The notes below the pieces were generated by a model, which did not search any database, had not been told where the DNA came from, and saw only the letters and a list, made by a program, of their open reading frames with translations. 64,000 nt of DNA from an uncultured Rhodospirillales bacterium (lineage in GTDB: Bacteria > Pseudomonadota > Alphaproteobacteria > RF32 > CAG-239), in contig CACWQT010000007.1 of NCBI GenBank assembly GCA_902763185.1, positions 1-64,000 of the forward strand, written 5' to 3'. The translations under genes were made by a program, and so were the position numbers. Shown piece by piece: positions 36,152-44,818 of this stretch (the first letter of the stretch is position 1; every line of letters starts with the position of its first letter).

Positions 36152-37028
36152 GAGTGCAAGTTTTATCGGTTGCTTTAAGTGTGGTCTTTATACCCAAAGG
36201 AACGATGTGGCGTGCCGGAATATGTCCGTAAGCAAAGTCGGTTACGACCGGAATCGTTAAATCTTTTACAAAATCATTGATACAGTCTTCAATAGTGCCG
36301 TCTTCTTTATCTATAATCGGGCAATCAGTAAACTGACCGATTATAATTCCTTTGAGTTTGTTAAAGTTCTTTTGCTGTTTTAATTGGTTTAGCATTAGGT
36401 CTATTTTGTAAGTTTTTTCTTCTATATCTTCTAAAATCAATATTTTATCTTTTAAATCAGGGAAATAAGGTGTGCCACAAAGATAGAGGAGAACACTTAA
36501 ACAGCCGCCAACAATTTCGCCTGTGGCAGAGCCTTTGTGTTGGCAAATGCCGGAGGTTATTGTATGGGAATTTTCAAACAAACAATTTTTAAGAGAATTG
36601 TCAACGAGTGGGTTTATGATTTTATCGTTAAGGTCGTAAAGTGGCAAAAAGCCGGTAAATGACGGATTTTGACATTTAGCAATCAGTGCGTTTTGGAGTG
36701 CGGTCGAATCGCTTAAGCCAAAAATCGGCTTTTTGTTATTTTTAATCAGTTTATAGTCTAAAAAGGAAAGCATGCGTGTGGCACCGGCGCCGCCACGGAG
36801 ACAAAACAGAGCTTTAACAGAAGTATCCTTAAACAATTTATTGACAGCTTCTGCACGTTCTTTATCCGATCCTGCCATATAGCGGTATGCCTTTTTGATG
36901 TTATCGGCAAAAACCGGCGTGAGATTTAGCTTTTTAAAATAGTTTATGGTTGGGGCTAAATCTTTATCCTTTAGTCCGACAGAAGGGGCAATAATGCCAA
37001 CTTTATCACCTTTGTTTAAGATACTCAT
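36141..37028 (-). CDS. ldcA: LD-carboxypeptidase (S66), murein recycling
   Basis: 295 aa. S66 features: the N-terminal GIIAPS motif, nucleophile Ser106 in FGLSDSTAL, the catalytic Glu in LILEDIEEKTYKID (about 195-208), and His in YGHIPARH (about 270-277). Removes the terminal D-Ala from the L-Ala-D-Glu-meso-DAP-D-Ala tetrapeptide in the cytoplasm. Overlaps mpl by an ATGA, so the two are translationally coupled; its product, the tripeptide, is the substrate of Mpl. Confidence 0.92.
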   Translation of the reverse strand: MSILNKGDKVGIIAPSVGLKDKDLAPTINYFKKLNLTPVFADNIKKAYRYMAGSDKERAEAVNKLFKDTSVKALFCLRGGAGATRMLSFLDYKLIKNNKKPIFGLSDSTALQNALIAKCQNPSFTGFLPLYDLNDKIINPLVDNSLKNCLFENSHTITSGICQHKGSATGEIVGGCLSVLLYLCGTPYFPDLKDKILILEDIEEKTYKIDLMLNQLKQQKNFNKLKGIIIGQFTDCPIIDKEDGTIEDCINDFVKDLTIPVVTDFAYGHIPARHIVPLGIKTTLKATDKTCTLSW

Positions 37029-38392
37029 TTTAATTTCTCCAAAAGCTCAAATCCCATATCAGTTATAGAGTTATCTCTTGCGCCCATTAAAACAACACGG
37101 TCATTTGGTTTGGCAATTTCTAAGATGTAATCTTTTAATTTATCACGCGTGTCAAAGAAACGGGCATTGGCGTTATGCCTTTTGGCGTAGTTAACTAAAT
37201 CCAAAGAGGATATATCTTTTTTAACCGTGCCACCGGCAAAGAAGATTTCCGGTAGCAATAAAATATCATCTTCGGACATATACTCAATAAATGAATCCAT
37301 AATTTCTTTACCCATTAAACGCATCGGGGCGAATCCGTGCGGTTGGAACATCAGGATTAAGCGTCCTTTGTAACTCTTTAGGGCAGACATAGAGGCTGCA
37401 ACTTTGTCCGGATTGTGGGCAAAGTCATCTATCACGGTAATATCATTGGTTTTACCCAAAACTTCCAAACGGCGCTTGGTGCCTAAAAAGTCTTCTAAAA
37501 TTTTGCATGCGTCTTCCGGTTTGATGCCAAGCAAAGAGCAACAAGCTACGGCACACATGGCGTTTGCGACATTAAAAGCTCCAATAAGATTTAGTTTATA
37601 GTTCTTTTTGTTATAGGTATATTTTGTGCCGTCGGGAACAGGGGTTATTTTTTCGGCATAAAAATCAGCCGTTTTATCTTTTATGCTGAAAGTGAGCGTA
37701 TTAGGATTTAAGCTTAGAATCGGTTCACTGTTTTCATTGTCTTTATTAACAATCGCACCGCCTTTGCCTTTGGCTACAAAATTGCCAAACAGTTGTTGCA
37801 ATTCTTCTATCGATTTGTGGTCAAGTGTGATATTATTTACAACCGAGATATACGGGGTGTATTTTTCAATGGAACCATCGCTCTCATCTGCTTCTATTAC
37901 GCAATATTCGCCGTCATTCAAGATAACGTTGGGGATACCCTTTTGGTCTTCATAGTTTTTTAGGAGGGCACCGTTAATCACCAATGGCTTCTTATCAGCT
38001 TTATCCAAGATATAGCCAATCATGGCAGTTACGGTTGATTTGCCGCTGGTGCCACCGACAGCAATATTGTATTTGTATGAAGAAAAGACTTCGGTTAATA
38101 AATCAGAACGGTGCTTAATCGGGATATTTAATTCTTTGGCGCGTTTAATGTCTAAAATGGTGTCTTCAACTGCGGTTGAGGTGTATAAAACAGCAAAGTC
38201 TTTATCAAGCATACTGCCATCTTGGGGATATATTTTTATGCCGACTTCTTCCAGCGCCTTTTTATTTTTAATGTCTTTTCCTTGGTCAAAGTTGCGGTCT
38301 GTGCCGTAAATTTCGTTGTTTTTATATTTTAATACTTGGGCAAGTGCGCTCATGCCGCTACCTGCTACCGCACAAAAACCGATTTTTGCCAT
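37025..38392 (-). CDS. mpl: Mur ligase, probably Mpl (UDP-MurNAc:tripeptide ligase)
   Basis: 455 aa. MurC/Mpl fold: N-terminal GSGMSALAQVL Rossmann loop (about residues 11-21), the ATP loop GGTSGKSTVTAM (about 113-124; canonical is GTHGKTT), EADESDGS, and the C-terminal FAHNPDKV. The gene order mpl-ldcA with an ATGA overlap and the absence of other mur genes argue for Mpl, which re-attaches recycled tripeptide to UDP-MurNAc, rather than de novo MurC. The Ser in GTSGKS is atypical but keeps the P-loop. Confidence 0.82.
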   Translation of the reverse strand: MAKIGFCAVAGSGMSALAQVLKYKNNEIYGTDRNFDQGKDIKNKKALEEVGIKIYPQDGSMLDKDFAVLYTSTAVEDTILDIKRAKELNIPIKHRSDLLTEVFSSYKYNIAVGGTSGKSTVTAMIGYILDKADKKPLVINGALLKNYEDQKGIPNVILNDGEYCVIEADESDGSIEKYTPYISVVNNITLDHKSIEELQQLFGNFVAKGKGGAIVNKDNENSEPILSLNPNTLTFSIKDKTADFYAEKITPVPDGTKYTYNKKNYKLNLIGAFNVANAMCAVACCSLLGIKPEDACKILEDFLGTKRRLEVLGKTNDITVIDDFAHNPDKVAASMSALKSYKGRLILMFQPHGFAPMRLMGKEIMDSFIEYMSEDDILLLPEIFFAGGTVKKDISSLDLVNYAKRHNANARFFDTRDKLKDYILEIAKPNDRVVLMGARDNSITDMGFELLEKLK

Positions 38393-38463
38393 ATCAAAGT
38401 CCTTTCAATAGTTGTTTTATTCTTTTTTAGGGCAAAAAGGTTAAATTTTTTATAAAAAAAGGC

Positions 38464-38490
38464 TTGAACAGTGTTCAAAAATATTATAAC
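38464..38490 (+). promoter_or_regulatory. Palindromic operator and promoter of the TetR-family gene
   Basis: Perfect 6-3-6 palindrome TTGAAC-AGT-GTTCAA at 38464-38478; TATAAC at 38485-38490 can serve as -10 with the left arm as a -35-like element (15-nt spacing, short). Typical autoregulation layout for TetR proteins. It also lies 72 bp upstream of mpl on the other strand. Confidence 0.65.
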
Positions 38491-38526
38491 GTTTGCTCAA
38501 AATGAACAAAACGAGGTATGCCTGAG

Positions 38527-39171
38527 ATGAAAAATCTATTGAAAAAAAGAAAACTGGCGCAAGTGCAACAGCCTGAGGCGGCTCAAGCCAAAAAAGAAAA
38601 AATACGGGTAGATTTGCTTGTGAAAGCAAGAGAAGTTTTGCAGGATAAGGGGCTGGAGTTTTTGACTGCACGTAAATTGGCAGATTATTCCGGTTATTCG
38701 GTCGGGACAATTTATAACCAGTTTAAGAGCATGGATACCCTGATTGTGTGGGAAAATTGTCAAACGCTTGATGAGTTATATGAAGAGCTTAAAAAGGCGG
38801 AATTTGGTTCGGATGCCTATAAAAACCTAAATTATTTGTTGGAAAAGTTTATTGAGTTTGTTTTAGATAATAAAAAATTGTGGTTTTCGCTCTATAATTT
38901 CCATTTTACCAGTTCGGGCGGACATTTTGAGCTGTTTTATTTGAGAAGAATTATCAATATTGTTCAGCTTTTAGAGAACAATGTGCATAAGCTCTTTAGT
39001 GATGTTCCGGAAAAGGAGCGCAAGGTTTCAACCGAAGTGATGTTTGTTTCTCTTTTTGCCTTAAGCTCTCTTTTAACTACGGATAAAGAGTTTGTGCGGC
39101 TTGAAAAACGGTATGTGGTGCGCGTTCTGTTCAATACTTATCTGGCCGGTATGTCCTATCTTAAAAAATAG
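38527..39171 (+). CDS. TetR/AcrR-family transcriptional regulator
   Basis: 214 aa from ATG 38527 (GAGG 10 nt upstream; the ATG at 38518 is too close to that site). An unusual basic N-terminal tail (about 1-28) precedes the HTH (about 40-70: GLEFLTARKLADYSGYSVGTIYNQFKSM). The ligand domain is unassigned. A palindrome just upstream suggests self-repression. Divergent from mpl-ldcA, which may be a target; no efflux gene is nearby. Confidence 0.9.
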   Translation: MKNLLKKRKLAQVQQPEAAQAKKEKIRVDLLVKAREVLQDKGLEFLTARKLADYSGYSVGTIYNQFKSMDTLIVWENCQTLDELYEELKKAEFGSDAYKNLNYLLEKFIEFVLDNKKLWFSLYNFHFTSSGGHFELFYLRRIINIVQLLENNVHKLFSDVPEKERKVSTEVMFVSLFALSSLLTTDKEFVRLEKRYVVRVLFNTYLAGMSYLKK

Positions 39172-39185
39172 GAGAGTGCGCTAAA

Positions 39186-39290
39186 GCACGGTCAAATCGC
39201 CAGATGGAAGCCTGTCCTCAAATGCTCACTTACGTTTAAAGTAAGCTCCGCTTTGAGGCAGGACATCCGACGATAGCACCGCACTTTATC
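39186..39290. repeat. Long palindromic element, copy 2
   Basis: Hairpin of about 105 nt: AAAG.CGGT/ACCG.CTTT outer arms, GATG/CATC, CCTCAAA/TTTGAGG and the tip CTTAC GTTTAAA GTAAG. Shares GGTCAAATCG(n)ATGGAAGCC with the element at 8395-8508. A further imperfect GC-rich hairpin occupies about 39313-39365, and nothing coding is seen before 39483. Confidence 0.6.
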
Positions 39291-39482
39291 TCACTCTTAG
39301 CAGAGCTCGTATAGCGGCGGCGCTCGCTTATATATTGGTTTTATACACCACACTCGCGGCGCCACTTTTAGCGAGGGCATTCTCTAAGCCCATAGCAACG
39401 GCATCGCTGTTCGGTTTTACTTGTGTTTTTTCAAAAAGTATGCTATGTTTTGTTTATAATATGCTTGTTAGGGAGGAAAGTT

Positions 39483-39881
39483 ATGTCTGAAGAAGTGAAA
39501 AATACGACACAAGAACCTATGCCGGAAGAACTCAAAGAAAAGAAATTGTTGAGTCTTCTTATGATGGGAAAAGCTAGTCATAAATTGAATATTGACGATC
39601 CTGTTGCTTTATATAATAATATAAAAAGTAAATATCATGAGCACGCTTCTGATATTATCGTGAACTGTATAACAAAGCCTATTGAGATTATAGGTGAACC
39701 TGCCTTTATGGGAAGACCTGCTCGTGCAGATGACCTTCTTAATTATTTTTCTAAGACGGCCGTTTGTAATGTGGATGAAAAGAAGCTTAGTCGCGCCTGT
39801 GGAGATGAAAATTGGGCTAAGCAAACAATAAATCAGGCAATAGAGTCTTTGAAAAACAGGCGAGACGACTGGGGTAAATAA
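39483..39881 (+). CDS. Hypothetical soluble protein
   Basis: 132 aa from ATG 39483, which has GGAGG upstream; the frame extends to 39423 without a site. Charged and helical, with no signal peptide or membrane segment. Contains PAFMGRPARADDLLNYFSK and a few Cys residues. No family recognised. Converges with pntB. Confidence 0.7.
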   Translation: MSEEVKNTTQEPMPEELKEKKLLSLLMMGKASHKLNIDDPVALYNNIKSKYHEHASDIIVNCITKPIEIIGEPAFMGRPARADDLLNYFSKTAVCNVDEKKLSRACGDENWAKQTINQAIESLKNRRDDWGK

Positions 39882-39899
39882 TTCTTTTTTATGATATTC

Positions 39900-41234
39900 T
39901 TATCCCTCCTCTAAAACCGTAACAATCTGTTTGGTTACTTCTTTGGCGTCGCCCAGAAGCATTAAGGTGTTATCAGCATAAAATAGCGGATTGTCAATGT
40001 TGGCATAGCCGGTTGCAAGACTCCGTTTAACAAAAATAATCCGTTTGGCGAGTTCCACTTCTAATATCGGCATTTGATAAATGGGGCTGCCTTTTAAGGT
40101 TTTGGCTAGGGGATTGGTAATGTCGTTGGCGCCGATAACGTATGCCACATCGCAAGTTTTAAATTCTTGGTTAATATCTTTTAGCTCATAAACATCGTCA
40201 GCGGAAATGTCGGCTTCGGCGAGCAAAACATTCATGTGTCCGGGCATGCGTCCGGCAACGGGATGGATGGCGAATTTGACATTTACCTGATATTTCTGCT
40301 TTAATATGTTTGCCATATCGGCAAGTTCTTTTTGTGCATTAGCGGCAGCGAGCCCAAACCCCGGAACAATGATGACTTTATTGGCGTTTTCCATTAGAAA
40401 GGCGGCATCAGCGGCGCTTGCTTGATGAATTTCCGAGCGTTTGGAATCGGTATTTATTTTCTGTATGGATGGATTTTTGAAAAAGACATCAAATAACGGA
40501 CGGTGCATAGATTTTGTCATCATATAAGTTAGGATACTGCCGCTTGATCCGACAAGTGTGCCGACGACTATCATTAAAATATTTTCAGTGCTAAAACCTA
40601 CAAATAAGGTGCTCCATCCGGAAAAAGAGTTTAAGACAGAGATGATAATAGACATATCCGCGCCACCGATCGGGAGGATGAAACAAAAGCCGAAAGCAAT
40701 TGCAAGTAAGATGAAAATAAGCAAAGCATAAGATGTGTTTTGATAAATCGGATATATTGAGAGTATGCTTAAAATAAAGAGGATATAGCTTAAGTTTTTG
40801 GTTATTTGGGGATTAAATGGTATTTTTACAGCGGATAGTTTGATAAAGGCGGCAAGCGAGCCGCTAAAGGTGATAAATCCGGTATAGATGATAAGCAAAA
40901 CCAGTTCAAATGTATGAGTTGAAGCGGTCAGCTCGGTTATGCCGATAATGCCGGCGGCTAAGCCTCCGGAGCCATTTAAGAGGGCGACCATTTGCGGTAA
41001 AGCCGGTGTTTTTAGTCGGTGAGAGGAAAAGGTTCCGGTTATGGCGCCTAAAAGCAAAGCAATAGCTGCGGAGGTTAAATATTCATCTGGGATGGTGGGG
41101 AAATAACATACGATGACTAGGCACATGGCAAATGAGGCGATAAAGTTGCCGTAATAGGCCTTCTTTGGCTCGGATAAAGCGCTTAAAGCAAAGATAAGCA
41201 GGCTGTAAACGATAACAGATAGGGCTTTAATCAT
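39900..41234 (-). CDS. pntB: NAD(P) transhydrogenase subunit beta
   Basis: 444 aa from ATG 41234 (an upstream in-frame start at 41294 runs through pntAB). N-terminal half has about eight membrane helices (domain II); the C-terminal NADP-binding domain III begins at about 280, with VIIVPGFGLAAANAQ (about 297-311), HPVAGRMPGHMNVLLAEA (about 332-349) and the YADNTLMLLGDAK loop. Uses the proton gradient to reduce NADP with NADH. Start overlaps the pntAB stop by 8 bp. Confidence 0.95.
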   Translation of the reverse strand: MIKALSVIVYSLLIFALSALSEPKKAYYGNFIASFAMCLVIVCYFPTIPDEYLTSAAIALLLGAITGTFSSHRLKTPALPQMVALLNGSGGLAAGIIGITELTASTHTFELVLLIIYTGFITFSGSLAAFIKLSAVKIPFNPQITKNLSYILFILSILSIYPIYQNTSYALLIFILLAIAFGFCFILPIGGADMSIIISVLNSFSGWSTLFVGFSTENILMIVVGTLVGSSGSILTYMMTKSMHRPLFDVFFKNPSIQKINTDSKRSEIHQASAADAAFLMENANKVIIVPGFGLAAANAQKELADMANILKQKYQVNVKFAIHPVAGRMPGHMNVLLAEADISADDVYELKDINQEFKTCDVAYVIGANDITNPLAKTLKGSPIYQMPILEVELAKRIIFVKRSLATGYANIDNPLFYADNTLMLLGDAKEVTKQIVTVLEEG

Positions 41235-41508
41235 GTTTCTTTTCCTTTGGTTTGAACATATTAAGCATACGAGTGGTGATATAAAAGCCGCCAAAAATAT
41301 TAAATGAGGCTAAGAATATAGCAAAATACAACAAATAAGGCTCAGGGTAGGCGGTTATTTCGTTAAAGGCTTTTATTGCGCCTATTATTACAATGCCGGA
41401 AATAGCGTTGGTCATACTCATCAATGCGGCATGAAGCGTCGGTGTAACACGCCATATTGCAAAGTAGCCTAAGAAACACGAGAGGATGAAAATATCAATA
41501 ATCAACAT
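41227..41508 (-). CDS. pntAB: NAD(P) transhydrogenase subunit alpha, membrane part
   Basis: 93 aa with three membrane helices, the domain II portion of the alpha subunit. MTNAISGIVIIGAI (about residues 32-45) is the family signature. As in Rhodospirillum rubrum and other alphaproteobacteria the alpha subunit is split in two. Lies between pntAA (13-bp gap) and pntB (8-bp overlap). Confidence 0.94.
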   Translation of the reverse strand: MLIIDIFILSCFLGYFAIWRVTPTLHAALMSMTNAISGIVIIGAIKAFNEITAYPEPYLLYFAIFLASFNIFGGFYITTRMLNMFKPKEKKHD

Positions 41509-41521
41509 CTTAACTAAACTC

Positions 41522-42466
41522 CTAAATCTGCAAGGGTTTAATGTAGTCAGCCGATAAATCTAAAACATCCGGAGAGGGAAGAATAATATTTATTAGGTTT
41601 AAGATGTTATTAGCGAATAAATCAGAGGCGGTTAGCGGGGCTAAACGCTCAAAATGTGTGTTGCGGTAAAAATGAAAATCGGTTGGCGTTTGGGTGAGGT
41701 TGATACTTTGTTTTGTTGTATCAATTACAACCGCATGAGTTATTGTGAAAGATAAGTCTTTATCTGTAATGATGCTCTTTGCGTTGACAGTGCTGATGAT
41801 GATGTTTTTATCAGATAGTATAGTGGCAATATCCGTTGATGATGTTAAACTAAATTCGGCACCGACAGATGCGGCAAGGTTCTTTGCTTCTTCTCTGATG
41901 TCTGCGATGGTTACTTTACACCCCGATTTTTTAAGGAACGCGGCAGTTTCAAGACCGGTGGTGCCGGCACCGATAACAAGAGCTTTAATCGGCTTAATGG
42001 TGGTGGCGCCAGTTATCAGTTGAGGTGCAATGCGCTTAGCGTGGTAGAGGGCATAAATGGCAGCCATATAACCTTTAACAATACTTTGAGCACTTAAAAT
42101 ATCTATCGGTTGAGCGACGGAAGTGCGCGGTACAAGCTCCAAATGCAATTCTTTAACAGGGGCAAAATTTGTGTGAGAATCTGTAAAGTCAGCGATAATA
42201 AGCTTGCATGTTTTGAGTTGTTTAGGTTGTATTTGCGGTGGATTTATTTGGATAATGATTTCGCTTTTGCTTAGTATTTCATCGGTAGTTTCCAAAACTT
42301 TTGCACCAGTGTTTAAATACGCTGTATCAGATATATATAGAGTTTTTCCGTAGCCTTTTTCTAATAGAATGGCATGCCCCTTGGTGATAAGTTTTTGGGT
42401 AACTTCAGGCGTTAGTGAAATGCGCGTTTCATCTTTTGATTGTTCTTTTAGGGAGCCGATAATCAT
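41522..42466 (-). CDS. pntAA: NAD(P) transhydrogenase subunit alpha, NAD-binding part (short)
   Basis: 314 aa, shorter than the 370-385 common for the family. AlaDh/PNT fold: EQSKDETRISLTPE at the N-terminus, VPRTSVAQPIDILSAQSIVKGYMAA (about 111-135; wording in the family is usually IPRxxRAQxMDxLSSQ), and Rossmann VIGAGTTGLETAAFLKKSG (about 165-183). The later loops appear abbreviated and divergent, but the nucleotide site is intact and the operon is complete. Ribosome site weak. Confidence 0.92.
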   Translation of the reverse strand: MIIGSLKEQSKDETRISLTPEVTQKLITKGHAILLEKGYGKTLYISDTAYLNTGAKVLETTDEILSKSEIIIQINPPQIQPKQLKTCKLIIADFTDSHTNFAPVKELHLELVPRTSVAQPIDILSAQSIVKGYMAAIYALYHAKRIAPQLITGATTIKPIKALVIGAGTTGLETAAFLKKSGCKVTIADIREEAKNLAASVGAEFSLTSSTDIATILSDKNIIISTVNAKSIITDKDLSFTITHAVVIDTTKQSINLTQTPTDFHFYRNTHFERLAPLTASDLFANNILNLINIILPSPDVLDLSADYIKPLQI

Positions 42467-42535
42467 CTGAAAAACCTTTTTAATGATTGTATTTTGGATT
42501 TAATCGGGTATATATGCTTTATAAAGAGGATATCA

Positions 42536-43075
42536 ATGGCAGAGTGCTTAAAAATATTTGTATCGTTTTTTAAGATCGGGCTGTTCACTTTTGGTGGCGG
42601 CTATGCAATGGTGCCGTTGTTTCGCCAAGAATTAATTGAAAAAAGGAAATACATTACCGAAGACGAACTGATGGATTATTATTCTATCGGGCAATGTACA
42701 CCGGGGATAATAGCGGTTAATGTGGCGACTTTCACCGGATATAAGATACAAGGTGCTAAGGGAGCTGTGAGTGCAACATTTGCAATTGTTTTGCCATCAT
42801 TGATGATTATTTTGTTGTTGGCAGGGATTTTGAATGTGTTATCTGATAATCAAACAGTGTCGCATGCGTTTGCAGGGATAAGACTTGGCGTGATTGCTTT
42901 AATCGGTAATGAGGTTTTGAATTTAAGTAAAAAAGCGATTAAAACCAGGTATCATTTGTTTGTTTTCGGGGTTATTGCGGTTCTCTTATTTCTTTTTAAT
43001 TTTTCGGCAGTTGAAGCTGTGTTGGTTGCGGCAGTTCTTGGCGGATTGCGCTTTTTTAAGGAGAAATGGCAATGA
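42536..43075 (+). CDS. Chromate transporter family protein, first half
   Basis: 179 aa from ATG 42536 (AGAGG upstream; the frame extends to 42494 without a site). Short CHR-type protein: FFKIGLFTFGGGYAMVPLFRQE (about residues 11-32) and CTPGIIAVNVATFTGY are the family motifs. Short CHR proteins work as a pair in the membrane; some export chromate, many have other or unknown substrates. Overlaps its partner by an ATGA. Confidence 0.9.
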   Translation: MAECLKIFVSFFKIGLFTFGGGYAMVPLFRQELIEKRKYITEDELMDYYSIGQCTPGIIAVNVATFTGYKIQGAKGAVSATFAIVLPSLMIILLLAGILNVLSDNQTVSHAFAGIRLGVIALIGNEVLNLSKKAIKTRYHLFVFGVIAVLLFLFNFSAVEAVLVAAVLGGLRFFKEKWQ

Positions 43076-43590
43076 TTTATGTGTTGCTGTTTTATGAGTT
43101 CTTAAAAATCGGACTGTTTGCAATTGGCGGTGGTATGGTTACTATACCGTTTTTGTTTGATTTGACTGAAAAATTTAATTGGTTTACCGCTCAAGAATTA
43201 ACAGATATGATTGCTGTTTCACAATCTACACCGGGGCCAGTAGGGGTTAATATGGCAACATATGCCGGATTTAAGGCGGCGGGAGTTTTAGGCGGTTGCG
43301 TGGCAACTTTTGGGTTAGTCTTTCCTTCGGTTATCATTGTTATTTTAGTTTCAAAGTTATTGAAAAAATGGTCTGAAAATCTGTTTGTAGCCGATGTTAT
43401 GGCGGCAATTCGTCCGGCAGTAGTTGCTCTTATCTTACAGGCCGGATTTGAGTTGTTGCGTTTAAGCGCGCATGATTATTTTGCTTTTGGATTTGTAGTG
43501 GTGTTTTTGTTGCTTATTCATTTTTATAAAAAAAGCCCGATATTTTATATTATCTTATCGGCGATATTAGGTGTAGTGCTTAAGCTTTAG
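43072..43590 (+). CDS. Chromate transporter family protein, second half
   Basis: 172 aa from ATG 43072, which overlaps the partner's TGA; an ATG 6 nt earlier is too close to the GGAGA site. Motifs LKIGLFAIGGGMVTIPFLFD and STPGPVGVNMATYAGF correspond to the paired CHR half with opposite topology. The two products are expected to form a heterodimeric carrier. Tail-to-tail overlap of 4 bp with the GDSL hydrolase gene. Confidence 0.9.
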   Translation: MIYVLLFYEFLKIGLFAIGGGMVTIPFLFDLTEKFNWFTAQELTDMIAVSQSTPGPVGVNMATYAGFKAAGVLGGCVATFGLVFPSVIIVILVSKLLKKWSENLFVADVMAAIRPAVVALILQAGFELLRLSAHDYFAFGFVVVFLLLIHFYKKSPIFYIILSAILGVVLKL

Positions 43591-44198
43591 AGTAATTTTT
43601 GTTCTGTTAAATAAGCATACATATCTTCGGCAATAAGTTGATGCCCTTTGGCATTTGGGTGGGTGGCATCTTGATAAAGCTCTTTTGTATTACGAGTTTG
43701 CCATTTTTCGGATTGAGCAAAAAGGTGAATGTGCCTTTCTTTACAAATTTCTGAGATAATTTCATTGTATCTTACGACATCGCTTGTGCGTCTGATGAGG
43801 TTGGCTTCAATGGAGTATTTTCCTTCTACAATCGGTAATAGGTCTGCAACAACAATTGTCGCACGGGTTAGTGACAGTATGTCCAACAGTTTTTGCCAAT
43901 ACATTATGCGCGCACCCTCAGAAAAATCTAAGGTTAAGTTGCTGTTTTGACGACGCCGGATATCGTTTATACCGATATTAACAATTATGAGGTCAAAGTG
44001 TCGGGATAATACTTCAAATATGGCACGGTTAGCAGCATCAGCAATGTTATCTCCGGCTTGAGAGAGGTTGTTAAAAACGTATTCGCCACGGTGGTCTTTT
44101 AAGATAAGTTTTGCAAGCCTTGAAACCCAGCCGGATTCTTCTTCATCAAAATAACCGTGGGCAATGCTGTCACCAATAATGCCGATATTTCTTGTCAT
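43587..44198 (-). CDS. SGNH/GDSL-family hydrolase
   Basis: 203 aa. Block I IIGDSIAHGY with nucleophile Ser11, block III NIGINDIRR (GxND), and block V DATHPNAKGH with the catalytic Asp and His. No signal peptide, so a cytoplasmic esterase or lipase-like enzyme of unknown substrate. Followed upstream (in its own direction) by tRNA-Arg 20 bp away on the same strand. Confidence 0.9.
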   Translation of the reverse strand: MTRNIGIIGDSIAHGYFDEEESGWVSRLAKLILKDHRGEYVFNNLSQAGDNIADAANRAIFEVLSRHFDLIIVNIGINDIRRRQNSNLTLDFSEGARIMYWQKLLDILSLTRATIVVADLLPIVEGKYSIEANLIRRTSDVVRYNEIISEICKERHIHLFAQSEKWQTRNTKELYQDATHPNAKGHQLIAEDMYAYLTEQKLL

Positions 44199-44217
44199 GG
44201 AAAATCTCTCTTAAAAT

Positions 44218-44294
44218 TGGTGCACCCGGCGAGGTTCGAACTCGCAACCTTTGGCGTCGGAGGCCAACACTCTATCCAATTGAGCTACGGGTAC
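44218..44294 (-). tRNA. tRNA-Arg(CCG)
   Basis: 77 nt including encoded CCA. The anticodon loop CTCCGAC reads CCG. Acceptor GTACCCG/CGGGTGC and T-loop TTCGAAC are normal. Confidence 0.95.
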
Positions 44295-44380
44295 ATTTTG
44301 GAATCGCTTTTACCTTGACGCTTATATAACGATTTTTTTAATAAATCCAGTTTTTTTTATATTTTTTGATAAGATTTTAC

Positions 44381-44409
44381 TTGACTTAATCAGATTATGT
44401 TTGTATGTA
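44381..44409 (+). promoter_or_regulatory. Probable promoter of rpmB
   Basis: TTGACT, 17-nt spacer, TATGTA; the start codon is about 34 bp downstream. Confidence 0.5.
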
Positions 44410-44442
44410 TGAGCAAAAGTTTTTTAAGTAAAGGATATAAAA

Positions 44443-44727
44443 ATGGCTAAGAAATGTGAAATTTCCGGCACTGGCGTTATGAGCGGTAATAATGTGAGCC
44501 ACGCAAACAACAGAACTCGTCGTCGCTTTTTGCCGAATTTGCAAGTTGTTTCTCTTTTGAGTGAAGCAATGGGTAAAGTTTATAAACTGAGAATTTGCAC
44601 AAAGACTCTTCGTTCTATTGAACATAAGGGGGGACTTGATGCTTATTTGATGGCAACTCCTGACAGCAAGCTGACAGAAGAAGCCTTGAAGATTAAAAAG
44701 GTTATTGCGACCAAGGTTGTTGCATAA
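44443..44727 (+). CDS. rpmB: 50S ribosomal protein L28
   Basis: 94 aa. Starts MAKKCEISGTGVMSGNNVSHANN with RTRRRFLPNLQ following, the standard L28 N-terminus; the RICTKTLRSIEHKGGLDAYL segment matches the rest. AAAGGA site. Alone between its promoter and a terminator; alphaproteobacterial L28 is commonly stand-alone. Confidence 0.97.
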   Translation: MAKKCEISGTGVMSGNNVSHANNRTRRRFLPNLQVVSLLSEAMGKVYKLRICTKTLRSIEHKGGLDAYLMATPDSKLTEEALKIKKVIATKVVA

Positions 44728-44752
44728 TCGTTTAATATGATTTGAGTTTTTT

Positions 44753-44779
44753 AGAGTCGCTTAAAGCGGCTCTTTTTTA
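44753..44779 (+). terminator. Terminator of rpmB
   Basis: GAGTCGCT/AGCGGCTC stem and a run of six T. Confidence 0.85.
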
Positions 44780-44785
44780 TAATAT

Positions 44786-44817
44786 AAAACCCCACGCCAT
44801 ATGACGTGAGGTTTTAT
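44786..44817 (-). terminator. Terminator of the membrane protein gene at 44819
   Basis: AAAACCCCACG/CGTGAGGTTTT stem with an A/T tract on each side, next to the stop codon. Confidence 0.75.
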
Positions 44818-44818
44818 A

